From: Plasmodium brasilianum
Taxonomy: Eukaryota > Apicomplexa > Aconoidasida > Haemosporida > Plasmodiidae
DNA length: 64,000 nt
NCBI RefSeq assembly: GCF_023973825.1
Contig: NC_090116.1
Location: 620,001-684,000 of the forward strand
Direction: 5' to 3'
The notes under the pieces were generated by a model. It was not told the DNA's origin, did no database searches, and saw nothing but the letters and a program-made list of their open reading frames with translations. The number at the start of each line of letters is the position of its first letter. The first letter of the stretch is position 1. The translations under genes were made by a program, and so were the position numbers. Positions 25,468 to 38,384 of the stretch are shown piece after piece.

Positions 25468-28400
25468 AAGCGAAAAGACCTTAGGGAGAAAGATGATGTG
25501 GTGCCAGTATGACTGTAAGTATGAATTTGTGTGTGTATGGAGGGGATACAAAATGATACAAAATTGGGATAAACCAGGCATATCAGTAACCCAATGGCAG
25601 TAGGACAACTGCTCAAGTGATATAGAATGGATTTATTTATAATTACTTCAACAAGTGGACGCCGCGTATCCTTGACTCATTGATGTAAAAGAGCAAATCC
25701 TCGTTTCTTTCCACCTTGATGTCTGAGTAAATTATGTTATATCTTGGCATGGTTCTGGCATATAAGTCGTCCATGTAATTATATAAATAAAGAAGTATAT
25801 TGTAAATATGTTTGTTATCAGCACAATAAAAGCTATTGGTTGAAGTCAACGTTTCGTATATAATACATTTGTTATTATAAAAACACTTGTTGAGTTTTTC
25901 CTTCCAATTACCTTGCATTTTATTTATGTAATAATCAAAAATATTTCCTATCTGTCTATAATTTATATGAACGTACAGAATTACGTTATTCAGCAGTATT
26001 GGAAACGTATTGCATTCCTTTTCATTTTTCCCCCAACGCATTTTTTGCTCATCGCGATAGTGGTAATTACTATTATTATTACTATTATTATTACTATTAT
26101 TATTATATATTATTACTATTATTATTATTATTACTATTATTATTATTACTATTATTATTACTATTATTATAAATACTGTCGTCATTATCACCATGAACTC
26201 TTTCGAAATTGCACTGACTGAAGCACCGGATGACAAGCTCATTGCCATTGTAGTAAAACACGAGTACAGCAATAAAATTGTAAATCTTGCTTAACACTAC
26301 CCTAGCAAGACAACGCTGCTTTTGGAAAAGTTTGAGTTGGTTCGAACTTAGATCATACATAGTATGGGTCATATTAAAGGAACGAATAGAATTATCAGGT
26401 TCATTTAGCTCACTCAGAATATATCGTTTTTGAAGATCCATTTTTTTTTCTTTTTTTTCTATCTCTTCGTCTAAATGTGTAGACAACAATATGATTGTAG
26501 AGGAGAGTGAAAACAAAAAGATGTTGTTTATGCATATATTATTATATTTGAACAAATATAAAAAATTATAATAATTAAATAGATCTTTCTTTTTTAATTT
26601 CTCTACCAATACATCTATGTATATATGTATTAGGTTGTAATATACTTCTAGAAATATGATATAGCATTTCTTCACCAAGTCATGTTCCCTGTTTACATGT
26701 ATCTCAACTGTAGCTCCGTTCATGTTGTACTCTACCAAGCCATCATCATTGTTATTACCCCTCCAATGGGAAAAATTCCTGTTCTGTGGAACGACTCGTT
26801 TCCCATTACTTTGGCAAATATTTACTATTACATCGTTTCCCTCACCTACTGAACTCTCTTTTCCTTTTGTTTTATCACTTCCCTTAGGACGGTGATCATA
26901 TTTATTATTCATCAAAAATAGTTTTAATAATGTGTTATAGAATTCTTTGTTGAAACAAAACATTTTGAACAAATGCATAGCTAGCATAGGCAAGAAGAAC
27001 ATTAAATAGAACAAATCATTGAGTAACAAAAACATAATATTTTTCTCATAAAAGAAAGACAGTTCTTCTTTGTACGTATTGATATAATTAAATATGGGTC
27101 TCTGGTTTATGATATACAGGGGGTGTATGTATATCACGTTTAGACTATTACACACACGAGGGTGGAGGCTTCGCCCACTTGCGATCGCTCTGACAGCAGA
27201 GTTTGTATATTCGTAAATATTTGCTTTTTTGTTTTCGCTTGTGCTTGCATTTACTTCTGCACTTGCATTTACTTCTGCGCTTGCATTTACTTCTGCACTT
27301 GCATGCATTTACTTGCATTTACTTCTTGCATTTACTTCTGCACTTGCATTTACTTCTGCACTTGCATTTACTTCTGCACTTGCATTTACTTCTGCACTTG
27401 CATTTACTTCTGCACTTGCATTTACTTCTGCACTTGCATTTACTTCTGCACTTGCATTTACTTCTGCACTTGCATTTACTTCTGCACTTGCATTTACTTC
27501 TGCACTTGCATTTATTTCTGCACTTGCATTTACTTTCCTGTCCTGTTGTCCTCCCCTGTAAATTATCCTCAGGCTGTCTAGGAGCAGCTCATCTATATCT
27601 TGGAGGAAATCCTTTTTTGTGCTTTTACGCATGCGCCTTTTTCTGGGTACATTTACATTAGTCAGATCGCTATATCGTCCACTTACATGTTTATATTTTC
27701 TGTTGTACGGTACGATTTTGTTAAATATATTAAAAGCACCACAAGTGTCGTTAAGCTTCATTTCGAATTCAGATAAACGACTTTTCGTTCTCTTCTTTTT
27801 TAACAATTCTTTTGTTTTTAAATATAAATTGTACATTCGTCTCAAGTATTGTACACATTCAATGGAAAAGAAATTATATCCTCCAGAATCTTTGAATACA
27901 CACTGATAGAAATATTCCTTGTACACTACTATAGTTGCAAGTAAAACGTCGAATGATAATTTTTTTTTTAAAACTGTAGATATATATTTTTTTTTAAGAA
28001 GAAATTGAAATTTGCCTGCTCCTACTGATGCCCCTCTTGTTTGGAGTTCCTCTACCCCGTTTCCAGGTTCGTCTATCGCTCTGACCCTCTCAGTCTCATC
28101 CATCGCTCCTGCCTCTTTTGCCTCTTCCATCTCTCGTACTCCTTTTTTATGTTTCCCCTTTGACAAATCATAGGCATAAGTGCAACCAAATCCGCCGCAG
28201 AAAGCGCTTCCACTTTTGCAAAGGTAGGGCTCATACTTAATAACATTATAAAATATAATATCGACAAATTCATTATAATCTTTTATAATCTTTAGGAGAA
28301 AATGGGATGTCGACAACTCGTTCGAAATTATTTGCAATGGAGAGCACCCATAGGGTAAAAATTTCCTCATAAACTTTAAGGTTTTCCTTAAATAGTACAA

Positions 28401-28586
28401 TTTTTCACTTATCAATTTGTCTGATACTTTTTTTTCTTTCTTGAAATCATCTTCATTTAACAGATTAGTTATTATTAAATTATGTAAGAAAGCTCGTGCT
28501 AATTCATACTGACTCAAGTTTATGTAATTGACTATAATGCTGTATAATTCTTTTCCATTGTGTTTGTTTAAAAAAGTGTAATTCAT
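14588..28586 (-). CDS. Giant ten-exon gene, about 4030 codons, unknown function, exon 1 interrupted
   Basis: I deduced ten exons from GT..AG pairs that keep phase: 25647-28586, 24923-25429, 17446-24456, 17146-17293, 16832-16942, 16688-16744, 16511-16578, 16173-16241, 15855-16046 and 14588-15587. The start ATG (28586) follows a long A run. Exon 3 alone is 7 kb; six mini-exons of 57-192 bp follow. The protein is Lys/Asn/Leu/Ile-rich and looks helical; I see no signal peptide, convincing membrane domain or catalytic motif. Exon 1 begins ELYSIIVNYINLSQYELA, a helical-repeat-like segment. Exon 1 has a hexapeptide array containing an in-frame TAA (about 27309) and an Asn/Ser triplet array with a frame loss near 26105. 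With two bases restored there, the summed exon lengths give a whole number of codons, which supports the model. It could be a damaged gene, but the clean downstream frames argue for a functional gene with local repeat errors. Confidence 0.7.
21755..21890 (-). repeat. 18-bp in-frame repeat encoding EVAASG-like hexapeptides
   Basis: Seven hexapeptides of the form E/Q-V/I-A-A/V-S-x lie in exon 3 of the giant gene, near residue 2000. The motif resembles the EVNASA hexapeptide of exon 1 in the same protein. Confidence 0.85.
24612..24870. repeat. 14-bp minisatellite inside an intron (CAAATGTTCGTATG)
   Basis: About 18 units fill most of the intron 24457-24922 of the giant gene. TATGCA/TATGTA variants fall in blocks. 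A 14-bp unit is not a multiple of three, so the same peptide pattern appears in all antisense frames. That confirms it is non-coding. Confidence 0.92.
26063..26178 (-). repeat. Triplet repeat encoding Asn/Ser (AAT/AGT) with frame loss
   Basis: An ATT/ACT-type triplet tract in exon 1 of the giant gene. Near 26103-26112 the pattern reads ..AATAATATATAATAAT.., as if two A bases were missing. The upstream NNNS reading ends in TAA, while the downstream NNNS reading resumes in another frame. Confidence 0.85.
27236..27536 (-). repeat. 18-bp in-frame repeat encoding ASAEVN, with deleted units and a stop
   Basis: About 16 units of GCAAGTGCAGAAGTAAAT. Between 27300 and 27330 there are a 13-bp unit, a 10-bp unit and 4 extra bases, together 27 bp. 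The frame is therefore kept, but a TAA appears at about 27309-27311. All other units are nearly perfect. Confidence 0.92.
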
Positions 28587-29756
28587 TTTTTTTTTTTTTT
28601 TTTTTTTTGTTGAGGACTACCATTCTCTGGATTCCTTTTTGTTCCTGTGCAACTATACCCAGGATCTGCTTCACCCTCGGGGGAACAAACTATGCCAATT
28701 TAGGTTACTACTCGCGCAGGGGCATGCATATATACGTGGGTTTGTACTATTTTCTTGTACACTCTCAAATAGTACAAGTATGCATACCCCGTATGATGTA
28801 AATTTAAATATTTTTTGCTATGTTCTTTTTTTATTCCTTTTTGCTAATCATGTACTAAAGCGAGCAGTATTTGAAAAGTAAGGCACAAGCTTGGAATAAG
28901 GACCTACACACCGAATGGAACAGAGGGGAAAAAAAAAAAAAAATAAAAATAAAAATAAATGGATATAAATGGGGATAATTACGAATAAATGCAGACAGAT
29001 AAAGATAAATTAAATTTAAATGGCGCTAAACAATTTACATTAGGTAAAATGTGCTTCTCTATATCAAATCAATCAACACTTGGTAAGAAGCACTTCCATA
29101 TAGCAATACAATTAAAATACGCCAAAAGGTACTCCAACACAGTAAAAAATTGAAATGTAGTAAAATATGAGGAAATAATAGGTACCCATCCACCTTACAA
29201 ATGTTTTATGCTTTCACTTTTACGTCAAAGATTAAAAATTTAGTGGATTTAAATAAGTTGTTTAGAAAAGGCATATTTACAAGTGCTAGTTTTTTTTTTT
29301 TTTTTTTTTTTTTCGTATATCAAAATTTTGGTGAATGGAGATGGCGGAAAAAAAAAAAAAAAGGAAAAAGAAAAATTAAAAGAAAAAGAAAAATTAAATG
29401 AAAAAGAAAATTAAAACGAATAGGAAAATTAAAACGAATGGGAAAATTAAAACGAATGGGAAAATTAAAACGAATGGGAAAATTAAAACGAATGGGAAAA
29501 TTAAAACGAAAGGGAAAATTAAAACGAAAGGGAAAATTAAAACGAAAGGGAAAATTAAAATGAGCGGGAAGGTGGAAAATTAAAAGGTACCTCAATTATA
29601 AGAATGGTAGAGACCGAGACATATGGTAAAAAATAAAAGATATCAGTAAGCATGTAAGGCCAATGGATGGTCAAATTTGACGGAAGGGAATACCTCAGAA
29701 ATTCGTAAAATGTGCACGCATGCAAATGTACGTACGTACTGCAATATGCAATACCC
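28587..29756. other. Intergenic between giant gene and pol alpha
   Basis: A 1.2-kb spacer holding the promoter side of the giant gene (poly(T) at 28587-28608, i.e. poly(A) on its coding strand), a poly(T) run at 29291-29313 and the 18-bp array below. I find no supported gene. Confidence 0.5.
29396..29584. repeat. 18-bp minisatellite (GGGAAAATTAAAACGAAT)
   Basis: About ten units, with AATG and AAAG variants in blocks. It begins about 170 bp past the pol alpha stop codon, so it may be in the 3' UTR. Confidence 0.9.
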
Positions 29757-32700
29757 TTACAGCTGCGCAATTTTAGACGACAGGGGCAAATGGAAAACCG
29801 AGAAAACCTGATCAAAGAATATCTGCGAGTATATATTGTTCTGAACAATATTTTTAATTGCATTTCTTATGGTGTTTCTCTCTTCATTGTAATTAATATA
29901 AAAATTATTACTTTTCAAATTTAAGTAGGTGATAAAGTTAGAAATATTAGGGTATTTCATCTGTAACCCTTTAGTAATAGTTAAGGCTAGAACTTTGTTT
30001 TTACAAATATCATCAAACGATTCAATTTTATTGCTCCACTTAGTATTCTTCACCTCCTTAGTAACATATGTTTTAAACCCCTTGTCAATGCAAATGAACA
30101 CATTGGCATCAGAGGGAGGGTATTCATTCTCATGTTGCTGTATTTCTGAATTGTTATTATATTTCGCGGTTACGGTGTGTACCTCAGCTGTGATGCTCTT
30201 CTCATCCGTTGTACTGTTTGCCCCTTCCGGTGTGCCGCTCTCCCCATCCGCGTGCTCCCTTAACCCATCGGGTATTGTTTTCAAGTTTCCCTTAAGCAAA
30301 TATAAAAAGTATTCGAGCATCATATATATATACTTCTTTGACAAGAATGGTTTTAATGAGTTTTTTCTATTTTCACAGTTCACGTTAGGACAATTTTTGG
30401 GCTCCTTTAAGAAGACTCTCCTCGTTTTTAATGAGCAGCTATTACAAATATATAACTGTTTGTAAAAAGTAGTACACAAATGATGAATAAAGGAAAAGAT
30501 GTAATTACGAATTTGTTCAATGGATAAGAATGAGAAGCATCTGTTACATTTAAAATATTTTATAAATATAGTTGGTTTTACATTATGTAAACAATTAGAA
30601 CAAACTAGAAATCCTTTCAAATGAATTTCTTTAAACCTTTCCTCTGACTCATTTAATAATGATAAAACATTTGCTTCTAAATAATTTTCATCATTCTGAT
30701 AATCTGTTTTTATATCTTTCACATCGTATATATTAAAACATGATGATATCTTTTCTGCACTTGTTCCTTCAATATATTGACACAATCTATTAATAGGTGA
30801 TAATATTTGATTTCTTATATAATAATCTTTATCAATCTTTAAATCATATTTTCTTATTTCATTTACACTAAAGCAACATAAAGAGTTATTCAATTTATCA
30901 TTTCCTTTATTATAAAATCTAGAAGCATCTTCACTCGTACATACACAATACTGAATCTCCTTGTTAACACATATATTATAGCCGTCCTTTATCATCCTTT
31001 CTGCTACTAGAACATGACCTAGTGAATTCTTCTCCTGGTACTCGCTCACGTTCTTCGTTAGCTTCTTTGTTATGACGTAGTAATCCAGATCGAATCTGCC
31101 GAGTACGATAGGAATAGAAATAAGTAAAAGGAATTAGAGAAATGGATTAATGAAACGGATTAATGGGACGGATTAATGAAACGGATTAATGAAACGGATT
31201 AATGAAACGGATTAATGAAATGGATTAATGAAAAATAAACGCAGAACGATTGGTGGAGCTGATCATCCTACTTAGCACACTCCACGAATCCAGACATGCG
31301 TATGCTCATACACACTCGCACATACACATGCATGCACACTCGCACATACACATACACAAACACATGCATACACAATTGCATGCACAAAAGGAAGGTCACA
31401 CAGCGTACTTACTCGTCCTTTTCTATCCTCTGGTTGACGGTCCTCAAATACTCGTGTATTTGCTCGGACAAGTCGTTCTCCACAGCTACATCCGAGTTGG
31501 CATCCTGACTTCCCTTGTTGCTGAATATAATCCGTAGAACTTCATTACCCACTAGTTTTGAAATTTTGCAAAAATCTCTTTTAATAAAGTTAATTCCTTT
31601 CATTTCATATTCACATTTTTCCATATTTGGATCTAGTACCTTAGCGCATGCATATTTTTTTTTTTTTAGTAAAAGCAATTTACTAAATATACATTCTATA
31701 TCTAGTTCTAACTTTTTATAATTTTTATTAATACTATTTTTTATAGTATGTGCTAATCTAAACGATTCTTTGTAGTTTTGAATCCCCTTTGCTTTAATCC
31801 CAGTATCTATCATAATAGAATCAGTATCTCCATAAATTACTTTTAAGTTATATTCCTTTTCAATTTTAAATTTAGTATGTTGTAGTAAACTCCTTCCTTT
31901 TAGTGTTATATACGATGCTATATGTCTAGCATAAAACCGATTGTTTGTGTTTCCTAAACAACCATATATACTGTTGCTAATTAGTTTTATTGAAAGGGAC
32001 TGGATAAGTAATAATTCCTTCTTTTCTTTATTCTTTTCATTTGCAATTAATTTCTTAATAAAAGCTCTTTTATCAACTAAATTTTTCAAAATTGATGGCA
32101 AAATACCCTGTCTGCTCTTGTCAAAATCTTCGATTTCAGCGCACTCATTCGGGTCATCAACCAGGTAAACACCAGTGTTATCATCAGGACTGTCAACACC
32201 AATGTTATCAACATTATCTTCACCAATGCCATACGCATTATTATTACCCACGTTACCTGCGTGATCTGAGCCCTCTTGATCATTAGGAACCCCCCTCACA
32301 GTCCTCCCCCCCTTCGATCGCCCATGCTGTACATCCTGCCCTCCGCTTTTTAACTTTAGTGTGCTAAAACATATATTATACTCAATAATGATGGAGGGAT
32401 ATAAACTATTGAAGTCAAGATATAATACAAAGGTGTCGTAATATCCACATAACGGATCTAATACTAACCCTCCAGAGTATTTAGCTATATTTTTATTTTT
32501 CACTTGCTCATTTTCTATCTTTTTTACCCTTTTATTTTTAATAACTGGGGTAATAAACTTTTTCTTATTATATTCATGAAGAAGGAAATATTCAATTCTT
32601 TCACTAGTATAACATAACAAGCTCCTCATCCACAAGTATCCACTTAACTTTGTAAGGTCTCTTGTCTTTTCTATTATCTGCAATACGTTACATACATTCG

Positions 32701-35700
32701 CTATCTCGTTAACGCAAAAAATCTGACTATTTATGTATAAGTTCAGGTGATTTTCCAAAATTTGCTGCGCATCGTACAGGTGAATGTTGCTGCAGTTCAG
32801 CAGGTTTATGTTGTTCACAATGAAGTCTTTAAACACGTTCACTGCGTTTACATTTGTGTTTGCATTTGCATTTGCGTTTCCGTTTGTGTTTGCGTTTGCC
32901 TGTGTACTGCTTACCGCAGATGTAGCACCGCTTACCGTAGTTGTAGAGCTGCTAATCACAGTCGCTGAACCGGTAGTAGCCTGAAATTTGCTCCTGACGC
33001 TGTCAATAATTTCGTCGAGGCAATAACTGGTCAGCTTGATCGAATCCTTGCATAAAACGTAGATGTCTACTATGAGTCTTCCCTTAATATTCTGGATAAT
33101 GTTGTAGATAGAGCCTGTGCTATTTGTGCCGTTGAACTTATTTACCTTCATCTTTTCATTTTTTTTTAATTTTTTTTTTCTACTTAAAAAGTCTGCATTC
33201 AAATTATGGATATTACATCGATGAATTAAAAATTCTAAGTCAAAATTTAGAATGTTGTAACCAATATACATATCTACATCTAGTGCTCTTATTTTTTGAA
33301 GAAAATTTTCTAACAATATCTTTTCATTTTCAAAAACTTTACAAATACTTTTATTATAATTGTTACTAACATGTTTATTTGCCTTACTAGAGATACCACA
33401 AAAGTTTATGTACTTCATCCCTTCTGCATCTACTAAGGTACATATGCTAAACACTTCATGGTTGTTCTCTTCATTAAGTAAAGAAACTACTTTTATAACA
33501 ATTTTATTTAAATCCAGGTCAATGAAAGTGTTCCCACTAGTTTCTCCCTTTTTCTGTGTGTCCTCTGGTATCGTGCTATTTTTTTCATTTCCGCCATTAG
33601 TAGCAGATGTTGTAGCAGTAGAAGCTATTCCCGTATTGCTTTCATTATTTGGTCTACTGCTTAATCTCTTACTCACTGCTTTATCAAATGAATACACATT
33701 CTTTTTGTTGCTTGTTGTGCAATCAAAATAGCAGTAAGTAAAATTATTAGCAGAGTTTTTTTTTAAATCTTTTACCTTAACCCAACAAGGTAATTTTAAA
33801 TTTTTCTTAATAATAAAATTTTCTATGACATCTTCATTACAACAATAAAAGGAAGAATATGCTTGGCCATGCAAAAATTTTTCACTTATAGAATCATTAT
33901 TATATGAATATAAAACTTTTGCATAGATATCTTCTTCATTTGTTGTTAAATTTAAATTTCTTCTTTTTACAATTTTATATTTGGCCATTTTAATATTATG
34001 ATATTCTCTTATTTGTTTAAATTCTTCAACAAAGTCAGACATGATATGAATATTATATTTCTCATGTCCATACCTTATTTCCTCACCATTTTGTACATAC
34101 ACTTTATTTCTATTTAAAAGAAAATAATAACATCTATCTATATCTTCTAAGTATATACTTATGCTCCTATACTTTTTAAATTTTGTTAGAGTCCTACCGA
34201 ATAGAATTATACTATTTCTATGTTTACATATATCAAATATGTATACGTTTACTAAACCATTCTCTTCACTTATTATAAACTCATCATTTTTATTTTTTAA
34301 AATATTTGTACTTACTGCACAATCTTCATCATTATACGCATTCTCTTCATTCTTATTATTTTCCTTCTTTTTTATCACATCATCCATATGTACCAACGGA
34401 TCGGACTTGTTCATACCTTTTATTAGATTATTATCATTATTATTATAATACTCATTATTGTCATTTTGACAAATTTCATTCTTGACACAAATGTTATATC
34501 TACTTGATTTTTTACCCTCCACATTTTTTAAAAAAAAAGAATTTTCCTTTTTTATTTCTCCTGTTGTGGGTAAATCATCTATACTCACATTTCTTTGCTT
34601 CTTGCTTTTTTCCTTATCTATATCAAACTCCTCCATACTCTCATCTTCAATAACTTTTCTCTTTCTTCCTCTATCGCATAACTGGTTTGGGTTTCCTTCT
34701 CCCACATTTTCCTCTTCATCTTCTCCCTTCTTCATTCTATAGTTCTTATGGTCCTCATATTTATTACCTTTTTCCCATCCTTCGCTGTCTTTGTCCACCT
34801 CACCCTTCACCTGTGCAGAATGCATCTGTTGGTCTAATTCTGTTGCACGTGAAAAAAAAGAGGTTTTACATTTGTTCTTTTGATAAAGCGAGGAAGAACT
34901 ATCGCCTCGGCTATAACCTCGGCTATTATAACTGTGAACGTTACTACTACTAGTATTACTCAAGGAATATACACTTCGCTCTACTTTTCTAAACGAGCTA
35001 TCATTATTATATATACTATTCTTATCGTGCATATGATTTTCAATACTTCTAATATAACAACCTGATTTGTTGTTGTACTGCTTTTCATACGAATCCCTTG
35101 TTTTCCTTTTTTTCGTAAATGACTCTCCATCGCTACTACTTGATGAAGAATTTTGCTCCATTAATTTTTCTATATTTTTTGTTTTTGATATTTCTTCTTT
35201 GCTTAGTTTACAACTAGAAAAATTTTTTTGAATCTTCTTTTCTCTAATAAATGCATCCATTGGGTTGTTCTTTTGTTTTTCCTTGATCTCCTTTTCCACA
35301 TCTGTATGAAGATGAACACATACACATGTTTTTGGGCAACGGTGTGTCTAGCTGTTCATGGGACTATACACGAATGCACATATGTATACATATACGTATA
35401 TCTACATATACGCTTATATGTGTATCTATGCTTATATGCATAACTATGCTGATGAGTACATATATATATGTACGATTATATATATATAATCATAATCATA
35501 TGTGTGCTTATGGGCGCATGCACTCCCATCCCCCTAAATTTCCTAGCTGTTCATCTTACTTTTCTTTCTTAGCATTCCATAATTTATGTTCTCCACTATT
35601 ACATCATCACTTGAATCGAAGTCCTTGTCACCTGCAAAGATAATGAAGCATTATTTTTATCATTTAAAAATAGGAAAAAGGGAAAAGAAGAAAAGAGGAG

Positions 35701-36334
35701 AAGAAAAAGATTGGAAAAGGGGAGAATAAAAAGATTGGAAAAGAAGAAAAATAGAAAAAAAGAAAAGTCATCTCAAAAATTAATCTCAAAAAGTAGACCC
35801 AAAAGTCATCTCAAAAATTAATCTCAAAAAGTAGACCCAAAAGTCATCTCAAAAATGTTGAGCAGCGTTTTAGCCCTTACCCCCTACAATAAAATCCTTA
35901 AGTGAATTTTTATTTTCTATGTACCCTTCTTCATCTACTACTTCGTATATATCGTCATTTTTGTTTTTCACCTATATATGAAGGAAACAAAAAAGGAGTG
36001 TGTATTCTTCCTTTTTAAGAAATGAGCGATGGTTTTATATGCAATTACATTCATGTGATAAGCGTTGCATGGGTAAAAATATGAAGACAGAAAAATGTAA
36101 TTAGTTAGGGCATGGTAATAGCTGGATGTTTATTACAAAAGACGAGTTACACTGAAGTACCCACGAACACCTTTTTACAGCACGAAAATACCATTTTTTT
36201 GAATTAATAAATTATTTAAAAATATACAAAACAATGCATAGTATGCAAAACTTGTTCAGGAGTACCTCATAAAAATCTGTTGCTTTGCATTCTTTTGATC
36301 TCTGCTTCTTCAGCTTGTCAAAAACGTTACTCAT
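29757..36334 (-). CDS. POLA1: DNA polymerase alpha catalytic subunit, five exons
   Basis: The replicative family B polymerase that extends the RNA primer made by primase. Exons deduced with phase-consistent GT..AG junctions: 36266-36334, 35881-35971, 35560-35631, 31413-35301 and 29757-31095, giving about 1819 residues. Visible motifs are motif A (DFNSLYPSII, residue ~1046), motif B (KLISNSIYGCLG, ~1190) and motif C (YGDTDS, ~1238). An exonuclease-fold remnant (IGYNILNFDLEFL) is present without a proofreading set, as is normal for alpha. The last exon opens with DLDYYVITKKLT (thumb). It ends with two zinc modules, C-x2-C..C-x2-C (CSNC/CNRC) and CNSC..CPNVNC, that in this family bind the B subunit and primase. 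The short N-terminal exons carry acidic DDIYEVVDEEGY. Parasite-specific Asn/Ser/Gly-rich inserts, one between motifs A and B, explain the length. Its upstream neighbour is divergent. Confidence 0.97.
31139..31232. repeat. 13-bp minisatellite in pol alpha intron 4
   Basis: About seven units of GGATTAATGAAAC within the intron 31096-31412. A CA-rich CACATACACATGC patch follows at about 31310-31375. Confidence 0.85.
35764..35856. repeat. 38-bp direct repeat in pol alpha intron 2
   Basis: Two full copies and one partial copy of a unit beginning GTCATCTCAAAAATTAATCT, within the intron 35632-35880. The copies are identical over most of their length, so this is a young duplication. Confidence 0.85.
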
Positions 36335-38253
36335 TTTTTATTTTATATTTTTTTTTTTTTACATTTACGGGTAGTTATTCAGTATATCCTTTGCTTATAT
36401 TATGTACATGCGTGGGTATATATGAGTGTATATATAAGTACGTATATGTACGAATATATTCAAATGTATACACACTTGTATAAATATATGTATAGCCATA
36501 CCATTTACACATAAATTTACATATACATGTAATATCTTCATATATTTAAGTTCAAATTCCTATTACTCATTCGCATTTATTCCATCTAAAGAAAATTCTA
36601 AGCGAGCTTTAAAATGTATTTTTTAAAATTTTTGTATTGAAAGGAGACTAAGTATTAGTAAAATAAAATATCAATTAAAAAAAATTTGTTTCAGCTTTTT
36701 TCGAGCCATTTTTTTTTTTTTTTTTTTTTATTATTATTTTTAATATTAATATTATGAATATCTTTTAAAAAATATGAACACGCAAGGAGAAAAAAAAAAA
36801 AAATTAAATTAAAAATAAAAATAAAAAAAAAATTATAAATGAAAAATGGTAAATTAAATGGTATATTTAAATGTACAAAAACACTATACATATATGTACA
36901 GTAAAATACTCGTATGCTTAAGAGACTTCTTTTTTACCTGTATTATTTTTCCTACAACCTTACTTATTGCATTTTTTTCTTACATTGCTTATGTGTATGT
37001 GTGTGTGTATATACGTATGTATATACGTATGTATGTGCGTGTGTATATATGTAAAATATATGTATGTGTGTATATATATATATGTGCGGGTATATATGTG
37101 CGCGGGCACATATTTTTGTTCAATCCTAAATGTACGAGCATATCATATGTTTGTAGGAACGATTAAAGTATTATGTCATATGTGTGTATGCCATGCATAA
37201 CAGGTATATAAAAGAGCTTAATGAATAGTTATTCTATTACAATGCCTTTTTTCAGAATAATTATGTACAATTTGGAGTTATCTCCTTTGGAATTAATTTT
37301 TAAACATTATGATTTATAACTTGTCTTTTTTTTATTTTTTATGAAGAGCTATTTAAGTGTTTCTCTTTCAAAAAAGGAGTAAAAATGCGAAGGTGCTTGC
37401 GTATTTGTACATTTTTTACACTTGTCCCTTTAGCATACATATATGTACGTACGTATGTATGTATGTATCCATGTATATGTGTATGTATCCATGTATGTGT
37501 GTATGTATCCATGTATGTGTGTATGTATCCATGTATATGTTTATATATATGTGTATCCTCTTAATAGTTACAACTAATTTCTCTGTACAAAACGAGGGGG
37601 AAATTACGTTCTTTCTGTTCCATGGTTTGAAATAAAAATGGGAAAAAGTTCGAGTAACCATTAAGAGAACGCAGTGTATAGAAGCAGAATTTAATTTTTT
37701 ATTTCTTTTTTATTTCTTTTTTATTTCTTTTCTTTTTCTTTTTTTTTCTCCATTGCAGTGTATTACCTTTTTAAAAAATAAAGCACTATAGAGAAAATAA
37801 TAACGCATGGAAAGATAAAAAAACATGTACTTGATCATGTGACAAATTAAGTATATCTGTCATACTGTTCCCATCTCAACATCCTTTTCTGTATATTTCG
37901 AATATAGTCGACCGAATTATTTTTCTCCTTTTCTAGTACACTATAAATAGCATTAACAAATGATCGAATACTCGAGCGTCTAAAAACATGTTCATGTACA
38001 CAACGACCAATCCATTGAGAGATAGAAAGCAAAAAGGGTGGGGCGGTGGAAAAAAAGAACAGTATAAAATACGGTAAAAAAATGTGCAATATAGTAAACT
38101 ATAGTAAAACACAACGCAACACATTATTTTCTATTCCGTAACTCGTTCTTTTTTCCTTCTTTTTTTTTTCCCCTTCTTTTTCCTTCTTATTTTTTCCTCT
38201 TTTTTTTTCTTATTTTTTTTTCCTCTTTTTTTTTCTCTTTTTTTTTTCCTCTT

Positions 38254-38384
38254 TTTTTTCCGCGTTTATTGTTCCTCTTTTTTTTCCGCGTTTATTGTTC
38301 CTCCTTTTTTTCCGCGTTTATTGTTCCTCCTTTTTTTCCGCGTTTATTGTTCCTCCTTTTTTTCCGCGTTTATTGTTCCTCATT
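38254..38384. repeat. 25-26-bp minisatellite (CCGCGTTTATTGTTCCTC plus T run)
   Basis: About five units, each with a CCGCG core followed by a 7-8 T run. CG-rich cores are rare in this intergenic DNA. It lies about 1.9 kb upstream of the pol alpha start and 1.1 kb upstream of the LITAF/OB start. Confidence 0.88.

Noticed and set aside
29201..29401. Plus-strand frame MFYAFTFTSKIKNLVDLN
   Set aside because: The first 30 residues look balanced, but it then runs into poly-Phe and Lys repeats, and no donor site rescues it convincingly.
29757..36334. Possibility that the pol alpha gene is delta or epsilon instead
   Set aside because: The thumb segment DLDYYVITKKLT, the alpha-type N-terminal acidic motif and lack of the exonuclease acidic set fit alpha.
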